DNA of 64,000 bases, from NCBI RefSeq assembly GCF_000429185.2, contig NZ_AUBJ02000001.1:2294001-2358000 (forward strand). The letters are read 5' to 3'. This DNA is from Actinoalloteichus caeruleus DSM 43889. GTDB taxonomy: Bacteria; Actinomycetota; Actinomycetes; Mycobacteriales; Pseudonocardiaceae. The translations under genes were made by a program, and so were the position numbers. Below the pieces are notes generated by a model. It was not told the origin of the DNA. It worked only from the letters and a program-made list of their open reading frames with translations, and ran no database searches. This document shows positions 60,705 to 64,000 of this stretch, piece after piece. Within the stretch, counting starts at the first letter, position 1, and each line of letters opens with the position of its first letter.

Positions 60705-61544
60705 ATGTACAGACGTCTGGCGGCGCTCGTCGCCGCAGTGGCCATCTCCGCCGTCGGCCTGGTCATCAACCAGGGCGAGGCCCAGGCAGCACCCAACTTC
60801 CGGCTGCCCTTCGAGTGCGGTGAGACCGTCACCGCGAACACCCGCGCCAACCACAGCCCAGCACAGGCGATCGATTTCCAGCGGGGCAACATCAACGGGC
60901 TGCCCGTCGTCGCCTCGGCCGCCGGCACGGTCTCCCGGGTGGAGAACACCGGGAACACCAGCTACGGCCGGTGGATCGAGATCAACCACGGCGACGGGTG
61001 GAGGTCCCGCTACGCGCACCTGTCCTCGCAGGCGGTCTCGGTGGGACAGCGGGTGACGCAGGGCCAGCGGATCGGCAACGTGGGTTCGACCGGCGGATCG
61101 ACCGGGCCGCACCTGCACTACGAGCACCTGCAGAACGGGTCCCCGGTGCGGATCAACACCATCGACGGGCAGCGGATCACCTACTACGGCAACACCACCG
61201 TCACCGCCTGCGGCGGCGGTAACCCCTACACCCCGCAGCAGGCCTGCGGCACCGGGTACGGCGTGATCAACCAGCGCGCCCTGGGCTCGGCGGCCACTGT
61301 CTACCTGCTGTACAACGCCTCGAACGCGCACAACTGCGTGGTGACGATGAAGCAGAGCTCCATCGGCACGCCCACCGCGACCTCGGCGTTCCTGGAGGTC
61401 CAGGGCAAGTCGCGCAAGACCGATTCCGGCTCGTTCTCCTACTACGCCGGGCCGGTTCGCGACGCCGCCCCCGCCACCTGCGTCAAGTGGGGCGGCTCGG
61501 CGGGCGGCCAGTCCTGGGAGAGCCCCTTCCAACACTGCGGCTGA
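60705..61544 (+). CDS. Secreted M23 peptidase with SapA-like C-terminal domain
   Basis: A 279-residue exported protein. Signal peptide MYRRLAALVAAVAISAVGLV with cleavage near AQA-AP. The M23/LytM domain (residues 30-165) has NHSPAQAIDFQRGN (first His and Asp zinc ligands, in the long-spaced actinobacterial form), VVASAAGTVSRV, WIEINHGDGWRSRYAHLSSQ and the HxH ligand pair in TGPHLHYEHL. The C-terminal part (NPYTPQQACGTGYGVINQRA, TVYLLYNASNAHNCVVTMKQ, ATCVKWGGSAGGQSW) resembles spore-associated protein A of Streptomyces. It probably remodels peptidoglycan at the cell surface. ATG 60705 follows GGGAGGA. Confidence 0.9.
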   Translation: MYRRLAALVAAVAISAVGLVINQGEAQAAPNFRLPFECGETVTANTRANHSPAQAIDFQRGNINGLPVVASAAGTVSRVENTGNTSYGRWIEINHGDGWRSRYAHLSSQAVSVGQRVTQGQRIGNVGSTGGSTGPHLHYEHLQNGSPVRINTIDGQRITYYGNTTVTACGGGNPYTPQQACGTGYGVINQRALGSAATVYLLYNASNAHNCVVTMKQSSIGTPTATSAFLEVQGKSRKTDSGSFSYYAGPVRDAAPATCVKWGGSAGGQSWESPFQHCG

Positions 61545-61579
61545 GCCACCGCCCCACCAGCTGAGCCACCGCCCCACCA
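61540..61579 (+). repeat. 20-bp tandem duplication spanning the M23 stop codon
   Basis: GCTGAGCCACCGCCCCACCA occurs twice back to back; the first copy contains the TGA stop of the peptidase gene. Confidence 0.95.
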
Positions 61580-61985
61580 CTGGCCGGTCCGCGTGCCCCA
61601 GGGCACCCGGGCCGGCCTCCGCGTCTCCCGGCACCGCCCCGGACCGACCGTCCCCACGGCACACCGCCGCAGCTCTCCTCCTCGACCGTGATCACTTCGC
61701 CCACCGAGCGCCACATTCGACTACTCAACGTCACAGTCGCCACCACCGGTACCCGTCATATCGGACGGACTCCGGGGTTTCCCGGTGGGAAAATCACCCC
61801 ACCGCACTTCACTCGGCTGAATCCCACAACCGGGTGCACCCCACCGCCCGCTATGACTCAATGCCGTCAAATTCCCGTCACAGTCCGGCACTGATGGAGC
61901 AGTCGATTCACATCTTCGGCGTCTTGGCCGGTGCTCCCCGTCGTGGGGAAATGTCCTGGCACCGGTCACGGGAGGGACACCACAG
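61580..61985. other. Intergenic region upstream of the lanthipeptide synthetase
   Basis: About 400 bp with GC falling after 61690. I searched all frames by eye for a class III precursor peptide (LLDLQ-type leader followed by a Ser/Cys-rich core) and found none. The synthetase promoter should be here. Confidence 0.45.
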
Positions 61986-64000
61986 ATGGATTCACGGTAC
62001 GAGGCGTACTGCTTCGCGAATCCGTTCTTCTACGACGTCCCCTCCCAGGACGGCCCGGAAGCGGCCGGTTTCCTGGCGGAACTGCCATCACCACCGGATG
62101 ACTGGGACGTCACCACCCGCGACGTCTGGCAGGTCCTCCGCCCCTCGGGCACGTCGATGGCCGCGCAGGGCTGGAAGATCCACGTCTCGGCGACCCTGGC
62201 CAACGCCCGGCACGTCCTCGCCGTCGTCTACCAGCACTGCCTGACCACCGGCACACCCCTGAAGTTCCTGCGCACCGAGGACATCCTCCTCGCGCGGAAC
62301 TCCAAGTACGCCGCCCGGGAGTCCAGCGGGAAGTTCGTCACCGTGTACCCGCCGGACGAACGGTCCCTGCGCGACACCGTCACCACGCTCAACGACCTCC
62401 TGCGCGGTCAGGCCGGCCCGTTCGTCCTCAGCGACCTCCGGTACGAGGCGGGCCCCCTCTACCTCCGCTACGGCGGATTCCTCGAACAGTGGGTCACCGG
62501 GGACGACGGGGAACCCGTGACCGCCATCGCCCGGCCCGACGGGACCCTCGTCCCCGACCTGCGGCGCCCGGTATTCCACACCCCGGACTGGGTGGAGGTG
62601 CCCCCGTTCCTTCGGCCCCAGCTCGCCGCGCGGAAGGCCCGGGCCGGCGGCGAGCAGCCCTTCATCATCGAACGCCCCCTGCACTTCTCCAACGGCGGCG
62701 GCGTGTACCGGGCGGTCCGGGTCAGCGACGGCCGCCCCGCGATCCTCAAGGAAGCCCGCCCGCACGCCGGCCTCGACCGCGACCGCCGGGACGCCGTCGC
62801 CCGCCTCGACCAGGAACACCAGGCGCTCAGCGCCCTCGACGGAGTGACCGGCATCCCGGCCGTCCTGGGCCGCTTCCGGTACTGGGAACACGAGTTCCTC
62901 GCCCTGTCCGTCCAACCGGGGATCCCCCTCGGGCAGTGGCTGGCCCGGCACTACCCGCTCAGCCGGCCACGCTCCACCCCCGGCGAACGCGCCGACTTCA
63001 CCGAACGGGCCTTCCGCATCCTCGACCAGGTGGAGGCGCTGCTCCACCGGGTCCACGACCTCGGCTACGTCTACGGGGACCTGCACGACCGCAACATCCT
63101 CGTCGACGAGAACGACCAGGTCTCCCTCGTCGACTTCGAGCTGGCCCGCCCCTCGGCCGAAGCCACCCGCTCCGCGCTGGGCGCCCCCGGCTTCGCCGCA
63201 CCCCCCGACCGGGTCGGCGTCGACGCCGACCTCTACGCCGCGGCCGTCCTCCGGCTGTGGATGTTCCTGCCCATGACGGCGCTCACCGCACTGGACCCGG
63301 GCAAGGCCGAGACCTTCGTCCGCTTCGCGATCCGGGCGTTCCCCCTGTCCAGCGCCGACTTCGGCGACGCCGTCCTCGGCCAGTTGCGCCCCCGCACCCC
63401 GGCCACCACCCCCGCCGACGCGCCGCCGCCCTCGGCGGGCCTGCGGGCGCTGGCCACCGACCGCCCGGACTGGGCCTCGGTGCGCGAGTCGGTGGCCACG
63501 GCGGTCCTGCGCAGCGCCACCCCGCACCGCCGGGACCGGCTGTTCCCCGGCGACATCGAACAGTTCCGGGGCGGCGGCGCCACCCTCGCCCACGGCGCGG
63601 CCGGTGTGCTCCACGCCCTCGCCGCCACCGGCCACGGCCGGCATCCCCACCACGAGACCTGGTTGGCGGACTCGGTCCGCCGGGACCCGCCGCGCCGCCC
63701 CGGCCTCTACGACGGCGCGCACGGCATCGCCCACGTCCTGGAGGAACTGGGACGGCACGAGCTGGCCGACGAACTCCTCACCGAGTTCGACCCGCTGCTC
63801 CCCCACCTGACCCGGCACGGCCTCGGCTCGGGACTGGCCGGCATCGCCCTGAACCTCCTGCACTTCGGCGCCCGCCGAGCCGATCCTGGGCGCACCGACC
63901 AGGCGCTCGTCCTCGGCGAACGGCTCCTCGCCGCCGTTCCACCACCGGCCGCCGCCGGACCCAGGGGCAAGGGGCGCGCCGGGCTGCTGCACGGCTGGTC
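61986..64000 (+). CDS. Class III lanthipeptide synthetase LanKC (3' truncated by window edge)
   Basis: Trifunctional lyase-kinase-cyclase that phosphorylates Ser/Thr of a precursor, eliminates phosphate and forms lanthionine/labionin rings. The visible 671 residues show the N-terminal lyase domain (start MDSRYEAYCFANPFFYDVPS; RPSGTSMAAQGWKIHVSATL), a kinase domain with Gly loop NGGGVY (237-241), Lys255 in AILKEA, catalytic GDLHDRN (Asp365, Asn370) and DFE at 383-385 in place of DFG, and the beginning of the cyclase (GGATLAHGAAGVLHALAATG, YDGAHGIAHVLEELG). The frame stays open to the window end. ATG 61986 is used. Precursor and transporter genes probably lie to the right. Confidence 0.93.
   Translation, partial: MDSRYEAYCFANPFFYDVPSQDGPEAAGFLAELPSPPDDWDVTTRDVWQVLRPSGTSMAAQGWKIHVSATLANARHVLAVVYQHCLTTGTPLKFLRTEDILLARNSKYAARESSGKFVTVYPPDERSLRDTVTTLNDLLRGQAGPFVLSDLRYEAGPLYLRYGGFLEQWVTGDDGEPVTAIARPDGTLVPDLRRPVFHTPDWVEVPPFLRPQLAARKARAGGEQPFIIERPLHFSNGGGVYRAVRVSDGRPAILKEARPHAGLDRDRRDAVARLDQEHQALSALDGVTGIPAVLGRFRYWEHEFLALSVQPGIPLGQWLARHYPLSRPRSTPGERADFTERAFRILDQVEALLHRVHDLGYVYGDLHDRNILVDENDQVSLVDFELARPSAEATRSALGAPGFAAPPDRVGVDADLYAAAVLRLWMFLPMTALTALDPGKAETFVRFAIRAFPLSSADFGDAVLGQLRPRTPATTPADAPPPSAGLRALATDRPDWASVRESVATAVLRSATPHRRDRLFPGDIEQFRGGGATLAHGAAGVLHALAATGHGRHPHHETWLADSVRRDPPRRPGLYDGAHGIAHVLEELGRHELADELLTEFDPLLPHLTRHGLGSGLAGIALNLLHFGARRADPGRTDQALVLGERLLAAVPPPAAAGPRGKGRAGLLHGW

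Noticed and set aside
61688-61894. Small ORF (68 codons) upstream of LanKC as the lanthipeptide precursor
   Set aside because: It has no LLDLQ-type leader motif, no Ser-x-x-Ser-x-Cys core, and no good ribosome site.

Overview
The window is very GC-rich DNA with heavy G/C at third codon positions, GTG and TTG starts, SARP, WYL, ROK and XRE-DUF5753 regulators, MbtH and LanKC secondary-metabolism proteins, and an ESX-like/DUF3558 lipoprotein pair. This points to a filamentous actinomycete, most likely of the Pseudonocardiales (order-level inference from gene families only). No rRNA, tRNA, transposase or integrase was recognised.

Layout. 1-2.9 kb: edge of a secondary-metabolite region (C-terminus of a TPR regulator, a SARP activator, an aberrant MbtH-like protein, a type II thioesterase). 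3.6-14.9 kb: a stand-alone cas6, a divergent flavin monooxygenase / sphinganine-reductase-like SDR / TetR cluster around a 21-bp palindrome, a translationally coupled HSP90-like + TPR gene pair, then a CRISPR array of 17 repeats and 16 spacers whose decayed end abuts a truncated TPR regulator. No cas1, cas2 or interference genes are present. 14.9-30 kb: accessory metabolism and small regulator/target pairs (peptidase E-like, PPOX, ROK + GH43-ricin galactanase, FAD oxidase + WYL, DUF1348 + TetR, methyltransferase, nucleotidyltransferase, GNAT, FrnE-like DsbA, SDR + TetR). 29.8-36.2 kb: glycan-use cluster (ROK-GH35 operon divergent from GH43 and heparinase II/III genes). 36.6-38.1 kb: two genes sharing an N-terminal SGRxNP domain. 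39.3-40.9 kb: hydrolase + TetR. 41.5-48.5 kb: phenylacetyl-CoA epoxidase operon paaZABCDE divergent from an enoyl-CoA hydratase; a phenylacetate-CoA ligase and a TetR regulator lie apart at 55.9-57.9 kb. Between them (48.9-55.5 kb) sit an XRE-DUF5753 regulator, a secreted beta-helix protein, an ESX-like gene and three tandem DUF3558 lipoproteins with an exact 938-bp period; the array is closed by a duplicated 3' end of the beta-helix gene. 57.9-64 kb: YczE-like membrane protein, a secreted protein, an M23 peptidase with a SapA-like domain, and a class III lanthipeptide synthetase running off the right edge.

How it works together. Most regulators are divergent from, or next to, their likely targets, and good dyad operators can be read in many of these gaps. 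The paa genes form an almost complete aerobic phenylacetate route from ligation through epoxidation to ring opening. The glycosidases suggest use of galactose-rich plant or host glycans.

Quality caution. Three genes (ROK at 17.2-18.4 kb, TetR at 23.6-24.1 kb, heparinase-like at 34.0-36.2 kb) are each interrupted by what looks like one missing base, two of them at five-base C/G runs. This could be true decay or consensus errors in the assembly.
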